Source of the DNA: Notolepis coatsorum
Lineage: Eukaryota; Chordata; Actinopteri; Aulopiformes; Paralepididae
Direction of reading: 5' to 3'
NCBI GenBank assembly: GCA_963971535.1
Contig: CAXASK010002127.1
Location: 1-64,000, forward strand
Length of the DNA: 64,000 bases
In this document: piece by piece, positions 9,207 through 22,378 of the stretch
How the letters are laid out: the number at the start of each line of letters is the position of its first letter
How positions within the stretch are numbered: the first letter of the stretch is position 1
Notes under the pieces: generated by a model
The model's database searches: none
What the model saw: only the letters and a program-made list of their open reading frames with translations
What the model was told of the DNA's origin: nothing
Position numbers and translations under genes: made by a program

Positions 9207-11930
9207 CTCAGGCATTTTCGAGACAGGAAGCCGATTAGGAAAAGCTTACCCACCCCCAGATGGACCCAGGGTAGAAGGCCTGCGTGGATCCGGGCAACGG
9301 TGCTCCCGTGGGACCCGATGCGGAGCCCCGGGACGTCCGGGGACCCAGAGCCTGGTTCTCAGCATTTTCGATGCATGAAGTGATTGAGGGAAAGCGCCCC
9401 CACAACGGGATGTACCCGGGGGTAGAAGGCCCGACTGGATCCGAGCAACGGTGCCCCCTTGGGGGCCAGTTGCGGGTAAGTTGTGGGTCTTCAGCAGAGC
9501 CTGGTTCTCAGCATTTTCGATGCAGGAAGTGATTGAGGGAAAGCGCCCCCAGAACGAGATGGACCCAGGGTAGAAGGCCCGAGTGGATCCGTGCAACGGT
9601 GCTCCCGTGGGACCCGATACGGTGCCCCGGGGACCCGATACGGTGCTCCCGTGGGAACCGATTAAGAGGCTAAGATTTTCTCAGGCATTTTCGAGACAGG
9701 ACGCCGATTAGGAAAAGCTTACCCACCCCCAGATGGACCCAGGGTAGAAGGCCTGCGTGGATCCGGGCAACGGTGCTCCCGTGGGACCCTAACCCTAACC
9801 CTAACCCTAACCCTAACCCTAACCCTAACCCTAACCCTAACCCGATACGGTGCCCCGGGAACCCCTTTTGGCCAGGTTAAGAGTGTCTCAGGCATTTTCG
9901 AGACAGGAAGCCGATTAGGAAAAGCTTACCCACCCCCAGATGGACCCAGGGTAGAAGGCCTGCGTGGATCCGGGCAACGGTGCTCCCGTGGGACCCGATG
10001 CGGAGCCCCGGGACGTCCGGGGACCCAGAGCCTGGTTCTCAGCATTTTCGATGCATGAAGTGATTGAGGGAAAGCGCCCCCACAACGGGATGTACCCGGC
10101 GGTAGAAGGCCCGACTGGATCCGAGCAACGGTGCCCCCTTGGGGGCCAGTTGCGGGTAAGTTGTGGGCCTTCAGCAGAGCCTGGTTCTCAGGATGCAGGA
10201 AGTGATTGAGGGAAAGCGCCCCCAGAACGAGATGGACCCAGGGTAGAAGGCCCGAGTGGATCCGTGCAACGGTGCTCCCGTGGGACCCGATACGGTGCCC
10301 CGGGGACCCGATACGGTGCTCCCGTGGGAACCGATTAAGAGGCTAAGATTTTCTCAGGCATTTTCGAGACAGGAAGCCGATTAGGAAAAGCTTACCCACC
10401 CCCAGATGGACCCAGGGTAGAAGGCCTGCGTGGATCCGGGCAACGGTGCTCCCGTGGGACCCTAACCCTAACCCTAACCCTAACCCTAACCCTAACCCTA
10501 ACCCTAACCCTAACCGATACGGTGCCCCGGGAACCCCTTTTGGCCAGGTTAAGAGTGTCTCAGGCATTTTCGAGACAGGAAGCCGATTAGGAAAAGCTTA
10601 CCCACCCCCAGATGGACCCAGGGTAGAAGGCCTGCGTGGATCCGGGCAACGGTGCTCCCGTGGGACCCGATGCGGAGCCCCGGGACGTCCGGGGACCCAG
10701 AGCCTGGTTCTCAGCATTTTCGATGCATGAAGTGATTGAGGGAAAGCGCCCCCACAACGGGATGTACCCGGGGGTAGAAGGCCCGACTGGATCCGAGCAA
10801 CGGTGCCCCCTTGGGGGCCAGTTGCGGGTAAGTTGTGGGTCTTCAGCAGAGCCTGGTTCTCAGCATTTTCGATGCAGGAAGTGATTGAGGGAAAGCGCCC
10901 CCAGAACGAGATGGACCCAGGGTAGAAGGCCCGAGTGGATCCGTGCAACGGTGCTCCCGTGGGACCCGATACGGTGCCCCGGGGACCCGATACGGTGCTC
11001 CCGTGGGAACCGATTAAGAGGCTAAGATTTTCTCAGGCATTTTCGAGACAGGACGCCGATTAGGAAAAGCTTACCCACCCCCAGATGGACCCAGGGTAGA
11101 AGGCCTGCGTGGATCCGGGCAACGGTGCTCCCGTGGGACCCTAACCCTAACCCTAACCCTAACCCTAACCCTAACCCTAACCCTAACCCTAACCCTAACC
11201 CTAACCCTAACCCTAACCCGATACGGTGCCCTGGGAACCCCTTTTGGCCAGGTTAAGAGTGTCTCAGGCATTTTCGAGACAGGAAGCCGATTAGGAAAAG
11301 CTTACCCACCCCCAGATGGACCCAGGGTAGAAGGCCTGCGTGGATCCGGGCAACGGTGCTCCCGTGGGACCCGATGCGGAGCCCCGGGACGTCCGGGGAC
11401 CCAGAGCCTGGTTCTCAGCATTTTCGATGCATGAAGTGATTGAGGGAAAGCGCCCCCACAACGGGATGTACCCGGGGGTAGAAGGCCCGACTGGATCCGA
11501 GCAACGGTGCCCCCTTGGGGGCCAGTTGCGGGTAAGTTGTGGGTCTTCAGCAGAGCCTGGTTCTCAGCATTTTCGATGCAGGAAGTGATTGAGGGAAAGC
11601 GCCCCCAGAACGAGATGGACCCAGGGTAGAAGGCCCGAGTGGATCCGTGCAACGGTGCTCCCGTGGGACCCGATACGGTGCCCCGGGGACCCGATACGGT
11701 GCTCCCGTGGGAACCGATTAAGAGGCTAAGATTTTCTCAGGCATTTTCGAGACAGGAAGCCGATTAGGAAAAGCTTACCCACCCCCAGATGGACCCAGGG
11801 TAGAAGGCCTGCGTGGATCCGGGCAACGGTGCTCCCGTGGGACCCTAACCCTAACCCTAACCCTAACCCTAACCCTAACCCTAACCCGATACGGTGCCCC
11901 GGGAACCCCTTTTGGCCAGGTTAAGAGTGT
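9207..11930. repeat. Units U13-U16 (C-P-C-N), with small indels in U14
   Basis: Tracts start at 9787 (9 hexamers), 10460 (9), 11139 (13) and 11843 (7). U14 (9887-10558, P type) is 672 bp and breaks the 626 + 6n rule: it lost seven bases of the CATTTTC core at the start of its M3 (junction at about 10190) and one C directly after its tract (10514), so the tract is followed by CCGATACGG. It also has CCGGCGG instead of CCGGGGG near 10099. U14 therefore carries three private changes within about 420 bp. Confidence 0.9.
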
Positions 11931-12510
11931 CTCAGGCATTTTCGAGACAGGAAGCCGATTAGGAAAAGCTTACCCACCCCCAGATGGACCCAGGGTAGAA
12001 GGCCTGCGTGGATCCGGGCAACGGTGCTCCCGTGGGACCCGATGCGGAGCCCCGGGACGTCCGGGGACCCAGAGCCTGGTTCTCAGCATTTTCGATGCAT
12101 GAAGTGATTGAGGGAAAGCGCCCCCACAACGGGATGTACCCGGGGGTAGAAGGCCCGACTGGATCCGAGCAACGGTGCCCCCTTGGGGGCCAGTTGCGGG
12201 TAAGTTGTGGGTCTTCAGCAGAGCCTGGTTCTCAGCATTTTCGATGCAGGAAGTGATTGAGGGAAAGCGCCCCCAGAACGAGATGGACCCAGGGTAGAAG
12301 GCCTGAGTGGATCCGTGCAACGGTGCTCCCGTGGGACCCGATACGGTGCCCCGGGGACCCGATACGGTGCTCCCGTGGGAACCGATTAAGAGGCTAAGAT
12401 TTTCTCAGGCATTTTCGAGACAGGAAGCCGATTAGGAAAAGCTTACCCACCCCCAGATGGACCCAGGGTAGAAGGCCTGCGTGGATCCGGGCAACGGTGC
12501 TCCCGTGGGA

Positions 12511-12591
12511 CCCTAACCCTAATCCTAACCCTAACCCTAACCCTAACCCTAACCCTAACCCTAACCCTAACCCTAACCCTAACCCTAACCC
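12511..12591 (-). repeat. Telomeric tract with a variant TCCTAA hexamer
   Basis: The third of thirteen repeats is TCCTAA (12523-12528). The tract at 15249 has the same variant at the same position (15261-15266), so the two tracts descend from one copy. Confidence 0.95.
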
Positions 12592-15500
12592 GATACGGTG
12601 CCCCGGGAACCCCTTTTGGCCAGGTTAAGAGTGTCTCAGGCATTTTCGAGACAGGAAGCCGATTAGGAAAAGCTTACCCACCCCCAGATGGACCCAGGGT
12701 AGAAGGCCTGCGTGGATCCGGGCAACGGTGCTCCCGTGGGACCCGATGCGGAGCCCCGGGACGTCCGGGGACCCAGAGCCTGGTTCTCAGCATTTTCGAT
12801 GCATGAAGTGATTGAGGGAAAGCGCCCCCACAACGGGATGTACCCGGGGGTAGAAGGCCCGACTGGATCCGAGCAACGGTGCCCCCTTGGGGGCCAGTTG
12901 CGGGTAAGTTGTGGGTCTTCAGCAGAGCCTGGTTCTCAGCATTTTCGATGCAGGAAGTGATTGAGGGAAAGCGCCCCCAGAACGAGATGGACCCAGGGTA
13001 GAAGGCCCGAGTGGATCCGTGCAACGGTGCTCCCGTGGGACCCGATACGGTGCCCCGGGGACCCGATACGGTGCTCCCGTGGGAACCGATTAAGAGGCTA
13101 AGATTTTCTCAGGCATTTTCGAGACAGGACGCCGATTAGGAAAAGCTTACCCACCCCCAGATGGACCCAGGGTAGAAGGCCTGCGTGGATCCGGGCAACG
13201 GTGCTCCCGTGGGACCCTAACCCTAACCCTAACCCTAACCCTAACCCTAACCCTAACCCTAACCCGATACGGTGCCCTGGGAACCCCTTTTGGCCAGGTT
13301 AAGAGTGTCTCAGGCATTTTCGAGACAGGAAGCCGATTAGGAAAAGCTTACCCACCCCCAGATGGACCCAGGGTAGAAGGCCTGCGTGGATCCGGGCAAC
13401 GGTGCTCCCGTGGGACCCGATGCGGAGCCCCGGGACGTCCGGGGACCCAGAGCCTGGTTCTCAGCATTTTCGATGCATGAAGTGATTGAGGGAAAGCGCC
13501 CCCACAACGGGATGTACCCGGGGGTAGAAGGCCCGACTGGATCCGAGCAACGGTGCCCCCTTGGGGGCCAGTTGCGGGTAAGTTGTGGGTCTTCAGCAGA
13601 GCCTGGTTCTCAGCATTTTCGATGCAGGAAGTGATTGAGGGAAAGCGCCCCCAGAACGAGATGGACCCAGGGTAGAAGGCCCGAGTGGATCCGTGCAACG
13701 GTGCTCCCGTGGGACCCGATACGGTGCCCCGGGGACCCGATACGGTGCTCCCGTGGGAACCGATTAAGAGGCTAAGATTTTCTCAGGCATTTTCGAGACA
13801 GGAAGCCGATTAGGAAAAGCTTACCCACCCCCAGATGGACCCAGGGTAGAAGGCCTGCGTGGATCCGGGCAACGGTGCTCCCGTGGGACCCTAACCCTAA
13901 CCCTAACCCTAACCCTAACCCTAACCCTAACCCTAACCCTAACCCGATACGGTGCCCCGGGAACCCCTTTTGGCCAGGTTAAGAGTGTCTCAGGCATTTT
14001 CGAGACAGGAAGCCGATTAGGAAAAGCTTACCCACCCCCAGATGGACCCAGGGTAGAAGGCCTGCGTGGATCCGGGCAACGGTGCTCCCGTGGGACCCGA
14101 TGCGGAGCCCCGGGACGTCCGGGGACCCAGAGCCTGGTTCTCAGCATTTTCGATGCATGAAGTGATTGAGGGAAAGCGCCCCCACAACGGGATGTACCCG
14201 GGGGTAGAAGGCCCGACTGGATCCGAGCAACGGTGCCCCCTTGGGGGCCAGTTGCGGGTAAGTTGTGGGTCTTCAGCAGAGCCTGGTTCTCAGCATTTTC
14301 GATGCAGGAAGTGATTGAGGGAAAGCGCCCCCAGAACGAGATGGACCCAGGGTAGAAGGCCTGAGTGGATCCGTGCAACGGTGCTCCCGTGGGACCCGAT
14401 ACGGTGCCCCGGGGACCCGATACGGTGCTCCCGTGGGAACCGATTAAGAGGCTAAGATTTTCTCAGGCATTTTCGAGACAGGAAGCCGATTAGGAAAAGC
14501 TTACCCACCCCCAGATGGACCCAGGGTAGAAGGCCTGCGTGGATCCGGGCAACGGTGCTCCCGTGGGACCCTAACCCTAACCCTAACCCTAACCCTAACC
14601 CTAACCCTAACCCTAACCCTAACCCGATACGGTGCCCCGGGAACCCCTTTTGGCCAGGTTAAGAGTGTCTCAGGCATTTTCGAGACAGGAAGCCGATTAG
14701 GAAAAGCTTACCCACCCCCAGATGGACCCAGGGTAGAAGGCCTGCGTGGATCCGGGCAACGGTGCTCCCGTGGGACCCGATGCGGAGCCCCGGGACGTCC
14801 GGGGACCCAGAGCCTGGTTCTCAGCATTTTCGATGCATGAAGTGATTGAGGGAAAGCGCCCCCACAACGGGATGTACCCGGGGGTAGAAGGCCCGACTGG
14901 ATCCGAGCAACGGTGCCCCCTTGGGGGCCAGTTGCGGGTAAGTTGTGGGTCTTCAGCAGAGCCTGGTTCTCAGCATTTTCGATGCAGGAAGTGATTGAGG
15001 GAAAGCGCCCCCAGAACGAGATGGACCCAGGGTAGAAGGCCTGAGTGGATCCGTGCAACGGTGCTCCCGTGGGACCCGATACGGTGCCCCGGGGACCCGA
15101 TACGGTGCTCCCGTGGGAACCGATTAAGAGGCTAAGATTTTCTCAGGCATTTTCGAGACAGGAAGCCGATTAGGAAAAGCTTACCCACCCCCAGATGGAC
15201 CCAGGGTAGAAGGCCTGCGTGGATCCGGGCAACGGTGCTCCCGTGGGACCCTAACCCTAATCCTAACCCTAACCCTAACCCTAACCCTAACCCTAACCCT
15301 AACCCTAACCCTAACCCTAACCCTAACCCGATACGGTGCCCCGGGAACCCCTTTTGGCCAGGTTAAGAGTGTCTCAGGCATTTTCGAGACAGGAAGCCGA
15401 TTAGGAAAAGCTTACCCACCCCCAGATGGACCCAGGGTAGAAGGCCTGCGTGGATCCGGGCAACGGTGCTCCCGTGGGACCCGATGCGGAGCCCCGGGAC

Positions 15501-16738
15501 GTCCGGGGACCCAGAGCCTGGTTCTCAGCATTTTCGATGCATGAAGTGATTGAGGGAAAGCGCCCCCACAACGGGATGTACCCGGGGGTAGAAGGCCCGA
15601 CTGGATCCGAGCAACGGTGCCCCCTTGGGGGCCAGTTGCGGGTAAGTTGTGGGTCTTCAGCAGAGCCTGGTTCTCAGCATTTTCGATGCAGGAAGTGATT
15701 GAGGGAAAGCGCCCCCAGAACGAGATGGACCCAGGGTAGAAGGCCCGAGTGGATCCGTGCAACGGTGCTCCCGTGGGACCCGATACGGTGCCCCGGGGAC
15801 CCGATACGGTGCTCCCGTGGGAACCGATTAAGAGGCTAAGATTTTCTCAGGCATTTTCGAGACAGGACGCCGATTAGGAAAAGCTTACCCACCCCCAGAT
15901 GGACCCAGGGTAGAAGGCCTGCGTGGATCCGGGCAACGGTGCTCCCGTGGGACCCTAACCCTAACCCTAACCCTAACCCTAACCCTAACCCTAACCCTAA
16001 CCCTAACCCTAACCCGATACGGTGCCCTGGGAACCCCTTTTGGCCAGGTTAAGAGTGTCTCAGGCATTTTCGAGACAGGAAGCCGATTAGGAAAAGCTTA
16101 CCCACCCCCAGATGGACCCAGGGTAGAAGGCCTGCGTGGATCCGGGCAACGGTGCTCCCGTGGGACCCGATGCGGAGCCCCGGGACGTCCGGGGACCCAG
16201 AGCCTGGTTCTCAGCATTTTCGATGCATGAAGTGATTGAGGGAAAGCGCCCCCACAACGGGATGTACCCGGGGGTAGAAGGCCCGACTGGATCCGAGCAA
16301 CGGTGCCCCCTTGGGGGCCAGTTGCGGGTAAGTTGTGGGTCTTCAGCAGAGCCTGGTTCTCAGCATTTTCGATGCAGGAAGTGATTGAGGGAAAGCGCCG
16401 CCAGAACGAGATGGACCCAGGGTAGAAGGCCCGAGTGGATCCGTGCAACGGTGCTCCCGTGGGACCCGATACGGTGCCCCGGGGACCCGATACGGTGCTC
16501 CCGTGGGAACCGATTAAGAGGCTAAGATTTTCTCAGGCATTTTCGAGACAGGAAGCCGATTAGGAAAAGCTTACCCACCCCCAGATGGACCCAGGGTAGA
16601 AGGCCTGCGTGGATCCGGGCAACGGTGCTCCCGTGGGACCCTAACCCTAACCCTAACCCTAACCCTAACCCTAACCCTAACCCTAACCCTAACCCGATAC
16701 GGTGCCCCGGGAACCCCTTTTGGCCAGGTTAAGAGTGT

Positions 16739-17429
16739 CTCAGGCATTTTAGAGACAGGAAGCCGATTAGGAAAAGCTTACCCACTCCCAGATGGACCCA
16801 GGGTAGAAGGCCTGCGTGGATCCGGGCAACGGTGCTCCCGTGGGACCCGATGCGGAGCCCCGGGACGTCCGGGGACCCAGAGCCTGGTTCTCAGCATTTT
16901 CGATGCATGAAGTGATTGAGGGAAAGCGCCCCCACAACGGGATGTACCCGGGGGTAGAAGGCCCGACTGGATCCGAGCAACGGTGCCCCCTTGGGGGCCA
17001 GTTGCGGGTAAGTTGTGGGTCTTCAGCAGAGCCTGGTTCTCAGCATTTTCGATGCAGGAAGTGATTGAGGGAAAGCGCCCCCAGAACGAGATGGACTCAG
17101 GGTAGAAGGCCCGAGTGGATCCGTGCAACGGTGCTCCCGTGGGACCCGATACGGTGCCCCGGGGACCCGATACGGTGCTCCCGTGGGAACCGATTAAGAG
17201 GCTAAGATTTTCTCAGGCATTTTCGAGACAGGAAGCCGATTAGGAAAAGCTTACCCACCCCCAGATGGACCCAGGCTAGAAGGCCTGCGTGGATCCGGGC
17301 AACGGTGCTCCCGTGGGACCCTAACCCTACCCTAACCCTAACCCTAACCCTAACCCTATCCCTAACCCTAACCCTAACCCTAACCCGATACGGTGCCCCG
17401 GGAACCCCTTTTGGCCAGGTTAAGAGTGT
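16739..17429. repeat. U24, an unusually mutated unit with a degenerate telomeric tract
   Basis: This 691 bp unit carries several substitutions that are rare or absent elsewhere: ttttagag at 16751, cccactcccag at 16786, gatggactcag at 17097 and ggctagaag at 17276. Its tract (from 17319) holds a five-base CCCTA repeat at 17325-17329 and a CCCTAT hexamer at 17354-17359, which is why its length is one base off the 626 + 6n series. The ggctag change recurs only in the second M4 of five double-tract units far to the right. Confidence 0.9.
17319..17386 (-). repeat. Degenerate telomeric tract
   Basis: Contains a five-base CCCTA repeat and a CCCTAT hexamer, the only tract with two different defects. 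It lies in the heavily mutated unit U24. Confidence 0.93.
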
Positions 17430-18115
17430 CTCAGGCATTTTCGAGACAGGAAGCCGATTAGGAAAAGCTTACCCACCCCCAGATGGACCCAGGGTAGAAG
17501 GCCTGCGTGGATCCGGGCAACGGTGCTCCCGTGGGACCCGATGCGGAGCCCCGGGACGTCCGGGGACCCAGAGCCTGGTTCTCAGCATTTTCGATGCATG
17601 AAGTGATTGAGGGAAAGCGCCCCCACAACGGGATGTACCCGGGGGTAGAAGGCCCGACTGGATCCGAGCAACGGTGCCCCCTTGGGGGCCAGTTGCGGGT
17701 AAGTTGTGGGTCTTCAGCAGAGCCTGGTTCTCAGCATTTTCGATGCAGGAAGTGATTGAGGGAAAGCGCCCCCAGAACGAGATGGACCCAGGGTAGAAGG
17801 CCCGAGTGGATCCGTGCAACGGTGCTCCCGTGGGACCCGATACGGTGCCCCGGGGACCCGATACGGTGCTCCCGTGGGAACCGATTAAGAGGCTAAGATT
17901 TTCTCAGGCATTTTCGAGACAGGACGCCGATTAGGAAAAGCTTACCCACCCCCAGATGGACCCAGGGTAGAAGGCCTGCGTGGATCCGGGCAACGGTGCT
18001 CCCGTGGGACCCTAACCCTAACCCTAACCCTAACCCTAACCCTAACCCTAACCCTAACCCTAACCCTAACCCGATACGGTGCCCTGGGAACCCCTTTTGG
18101 CCAGGTTAAGAGTGT

Positions 18116-18948
18116 CTCAGGCATTTTCGAGACAGGAAGCCGATTAGGAAAAGCTTACCCACCCCCAGATGGACCCAGGGTAGAAGGCCTGCGTGGATCC
18201 GGGCAACGGTGCTCCCGTGGGACCCGATGCGGAGCCCCGGGACGTCCGGGGACCCAGAGCCTGGTTCTCAGCATTTTCGATGCATGAAGTGATTGAGGGA
18301 AAGCGCCCCCACAACGGGATGTACCCGGGGGTAGAAGGCCCGACTGGATCCGAGCAACGGTGCCCCCTTGGGGGCCAGTTGCGGGTAAGTTGTGGGTCTT
18401 CAGCAGAGCCTGGTTCTCAGCATTTTCGATGCAGGAAGTGATTGAGGGAAAGCGCCCCCAGAACGAGATGGACCCAGGGTAGAAGGCCCGAGTGGATCCG
18501 TGCAACGGTGCTCCCGTGGGACCCGATACGGTGCCCCGGGGACCCGATACGGTGCTCCCGTGGGAACCGATTAAGAGGCTAAGATTTTCTCAGGCATTTT
18601 CGAGACAGGAAGCCGATTAGGAAAAGCTTACCCACCCCCAGATGGACCCAGGGTAGAAGGCCTGCGTGGATCCGGGCAACGGTGCTCCCGTGGGACCCGA
18701 TACGGTGCCCCGGGGACCCCTTTTGGCCAGGTTAAGAGTGTCTCAGGCATTTTCGAGACAGGAAGCCGATTAGGAAAAGCTTACCCACCCCCAGATGGAC
18801 CCAGGGTAGAAGGCCTGCGTGGATCCGGGCAACGGTGCTCCCGTGGGACCCTAACCCTAACCCTAACCCTAACCCTAACCCTAACCCTAACCCTAACCCT
18901 AACCCGATACGGTGCCCCGGGAACCCCTTTTGGCCAGGTTAAGAGTGT
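18116..18948. repeat. U26, extended unit with a tract-free M4, without the Q marker
   Basis: The order is M1-M2-M3-M4(empty)-M4(9 hexamers at 18849), 833 bp. It is the only one of the 13 extended units whose M3 has cccgag rather than cctgag. Like every other extended unit, it is followed by a P-type unit. Confidence 0.9.
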
Positions 18949-21900
18949 CTCAGGCATTTTCGAGACAGGAAGCCGATTAGGAAAAGCTTACCCACCCCCA
19001 GATGGACCCAGGGTAGAAGGCCTGCGTGGATCCGGGCAACGGTGCTCCCGTGGGACCCGATGCGGAGCCCCGGGACGTCCGGGGACCCAGAGCCTGGTTC
19101 TCAGCATTTTCGATGCATGAAGTGATTGAGGGAAAGCGCCCCCACAACGGGATGTACCCGGGGGTAGAAGGCCCGACTGGATCCGAGCAACGGTGCCCCC
19201 TTGGGGGCCAGTTGCGGGTAAGTTGTGGGCCTTCAGCAGAGCCTGGTTCTCAGCATTTTCGATGCAGGAAGTGATTGAGGGAAAGCGCCCCCAGAACGAG
19301 ATGGACCCAGGGTAGAAGGCCCGAGTGGATCCGTGCAACGGTGCTCCCGTGGGACCCGATACGGTGCCCCGGGGACCCGATACGGTGCTCCCGTGGGAAC
19401 CGATTAAGAGGCTAAGATTTTCTCAGGCATTTTCGAGACAGGAAGCCGATTAGGAAAAGCTTACCCACCCCCAGATGGACCCAGGGTAGAAGGCCTGCGT
19501 GGATCCGGGCAACGGTGCTCCCGTGGGACCCTAACCCTAACCCTAACCCTAACCCTAACCCTAACCCTAACCCTAACCCTAACCCGATACGGTGCCCCGG
19601 GAACCCCTTTTGGCCAGGTTAAGAGTGTCTCAGGCATTTTCGAGACAGGAAGCCGATTAGGAAAAGCTTACCCACCCCCAGATGGACCCAGGGTAGAAGG
19701 CCTGCGTGGATCCGGGCAACGGTGCTCCCGTGGGACCCGATGCGGAGCCCCGGGACGTCCGGGGACCCAGAGCCTGGTTCTCAGCATTTTCGATGCATGA
19801 AGTGATTGAGGGAAAGCGCCCCCACAACGGGATGTACCCGGGGGTAGAAGGCCCGACTGGATCCGAGCAACGGTGCCCCCTTGGGGGCCAGTTGCGGGTA
19901 AGTTGTGGGTCTTCAGCAGAGCCTGGTTCTCAGCATTTTCGATGCAGGAAGTGATTGAGGGAAAGCGCCCCCAGAACGAGATGGACCCAGGGTAGAAGGC
20001 CCGAGTGGATCCGTGCAACGGTGCTCCCGTGGGACCCGATACGGTGTCCCGGGGACCCGATACGGTGCTCCCGTGGGAACCGATTAAGAGGCTAAGATTT
20101 TCTCAGGCATTTTCGAGACAGGACGCCGATTAGGAAAAGCTTACCCACCCCCAGATGGACCCAGGGTAGAAGGCCTGCGTGGATCCGGGCAACGGTGCTC
20201 CCGTGGGACCCTAACCCTAACCCTAACCCTAACCCTAACCCTAACCCTAACCCTAACCCTAACCCTAACCCGATACGGTGCCCCGGGAACCCCTTTTGGC
20301 CAGGTTAAGAGTGTCTCAGGCATTTTCGAGACAGGAAGCCGATTAGGAAAAGCTTACCCACCCCCAGATGGACCCAGGGTAGAAGGCCTGCGTGGATCCG
20401 GGCAACGGTGCTCCCGTGGGACCCGATGCGGAGCCCCGGGACGTCCGGGGACCCAGAGCCTGGTTCTCAGCATTTTCGATGCATGAAGTGATTGAGGGAA
20501 AGCGCCCCCACAACGGGATGTACCCGGGGGTAGAAGGCCCGACTGGATCCGAGCAACGGTGCCCCCTTGGGGGCCAGTTGCGGGTAAGTTGTGGGCCTTC
20601 AGCAGAGCCTGGTTCTCAGCATTTTCGATGCAGGAAGTGATTGAGGGAAAGCGCCCCCAGAACGAGATGGACCCAGGGTAGAAGGCCCGAGTGGATCCGT
20701 GCAACGGTGCTCCCGTGGGACCCGATACGGTGCCCCGGGGACCCGATACGGTGCTCCCGTGGGAACCGATTAAGAGGCTAAGATTTTCTCAGGCATTTTC
20801 GAGACAGGAAGCCGATTAGGAAAAGCTTACCCACCCCCAGATGGACCCAGGGTAGAAGGCCTGCGTGGATCCGGGCAACGGTGCTCCCGTGGGACCCTAA
20901 CCCTAACCCTAACCCTAACCCTAACCCTAACCCTAACCCTAACCCTAACCCTAACCCTAACCCGATACGGTGCCCCGGGAACCCCTTTTGGCCAGGTTAA
21001 GAGTGTCTCAGGCATTTTCGAGACAGGAAGCCGATTAGGAAAAGCTTACCCACCCCCAGATGGACCCAGGGTAGAAGGCCTGCGTGGATCCGGGCAACGG
21101 TGCTCCCGTGGGACCCGATGCGGAGCCCCGGGACGTCCGGGGACCCAGAGCCTGGTTCTCAGCATTTTCGATGCATGAAGTGATTGAGGGAAAGCGCCCC
21201 CACAACGGGATGTACCCGGGGGTAGAAGGCCCGACTGGATCCGAGCAACGGTGCCCCCTTGGGGGCCAGTTGCGGGTAAGTTGTGGGTCTTCAGCAGAGC
21301 CTGGTTCTCAGCATTTTCGATGCAGGAAGTGATTGAGGGAAAGCGCCCCCAGAACGAGATGGACCCAGGGTAGAAGGCCCGAGTGGATCCGTGCAACGGT
21401 GCTCCCGTGGGACCCGATACGGTGCCCCGGGGACCCGATACGGTGCTCCCGTGGGAACCGATTAAGAGGCTAAGATTTTCTCAGGCATTTTCGAGACAGG
21501 ACGCCGATTAGGAAAAGCTTACCCACCCCCAGATGGACCCAGGGTAGAAGGCCTGCGTGGATCCGGGCAACGGTGCTCCCGTGGGACCCTAACCCTAACC
21601 CTAACCCTAACCCTAACCCTAACCCTAACCCTAACCCTAACCCGATACGGTGCCCTGGGAACCCCTTTTGGCCAGGTTAAGAGTGTCTCAGGCATTTTCG
21701 AGACAGGAAGCCGATTAGGAAAAGCTTACCCACCCCCAGATGGACCCAGGGTAGAAGGCCTGCGTGGATCCGGGCAACGGTGCTCCCGTGGGACCCGATG
21801 CGGAGCCCCGGGACGTCCGGGGACCCAGAGCCTGGTTCTCAGCATTTTCGATGCATGAAGTGATTGAGGGAAAGCGCCCCCACAACGGGATGTACCCGGG

Positions 21901-22378
21901 GGTAGAAGGCCCGACTGGATCCGAGCAACGGTGCCCCCTTGGGGGCCAGTTGCGGGTAAGTTGTGGGTCTTCAGCAGAGCCTGGTTCTCAGCATTTTCGA
22001 TGCAGGAAGTGATTGAGGGAAAGCGCCCCCAGAACGAGATGGACCCAGGGTAGAAGGCCCGAGTGGATCCGTGCAACGGTGCTCCCGTGGGACCCGATAC
22101 GGTGCCCCGGGGACCCGATACGGTGCTCCCGTGGGAACCGATTAAGAGGCTAAGATTTTCTCAGGCATTTTCGAGACAGGAAGCCGATTAGGAAAAGCTT
22201 ACCCACCCCCAGATGGACCCAGGGTAGAAGGCCTGCGTGGATCCGGGCAACGGTGCTCCCGTGGGACCCTAACCCTAACCCTAACCCTAACCCTAACCCT
22301 AACCCTAACCCTAACCCTAACCCTAACCCTAACCCGATACGGTGCCCCGGGAACCCCTTTTGGCCAGGTTAAGAGTGT
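18949..22378. repeat. Units U27-U31 (P-C-P-C-N)
   Basis: Tracts start at 19529 (9 hexamers), 20209 (10), 20895 (11), 21587 (9) and 22267 (11). The P-C pair is doubled before the N unit. A private gtgtcccgg occurs at about 20047 in U28. Confidence 0.9.

Larger units (their letters stand above)
11931..18115. repeat. Units U17-U25, standard tetramers without any extra M4
   Basis: Marker types in order: Q, C, N, Q, Q, C, N, N, C. Tracts start at 12511 (13 hexamers), 13215 (8), 13889 (9), 14569 (9), 15249 (13), 15953 (10), 16639 (9), 17319 (about 11) and 18010 (10). This is the longest stretch with only standard units, and its three Q-type units lack the extra M4 that all other Q units have. U17 and U21 share a TCCTAA hexamer as the third repeat of their tracts. 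U23 has gcgccgcc near 16397. U24 is unusually mutated. Confidence 0.9.

Noticed and set aside
10446..10730. Plus-strand frame with Asn-Pro repeats (and a similar Thr-Leu one at 17305-17601)
   Set aside because: These are the CCCTAA tract read in another frame, opened by the single-base losses in U14 and U24. They are not genes.
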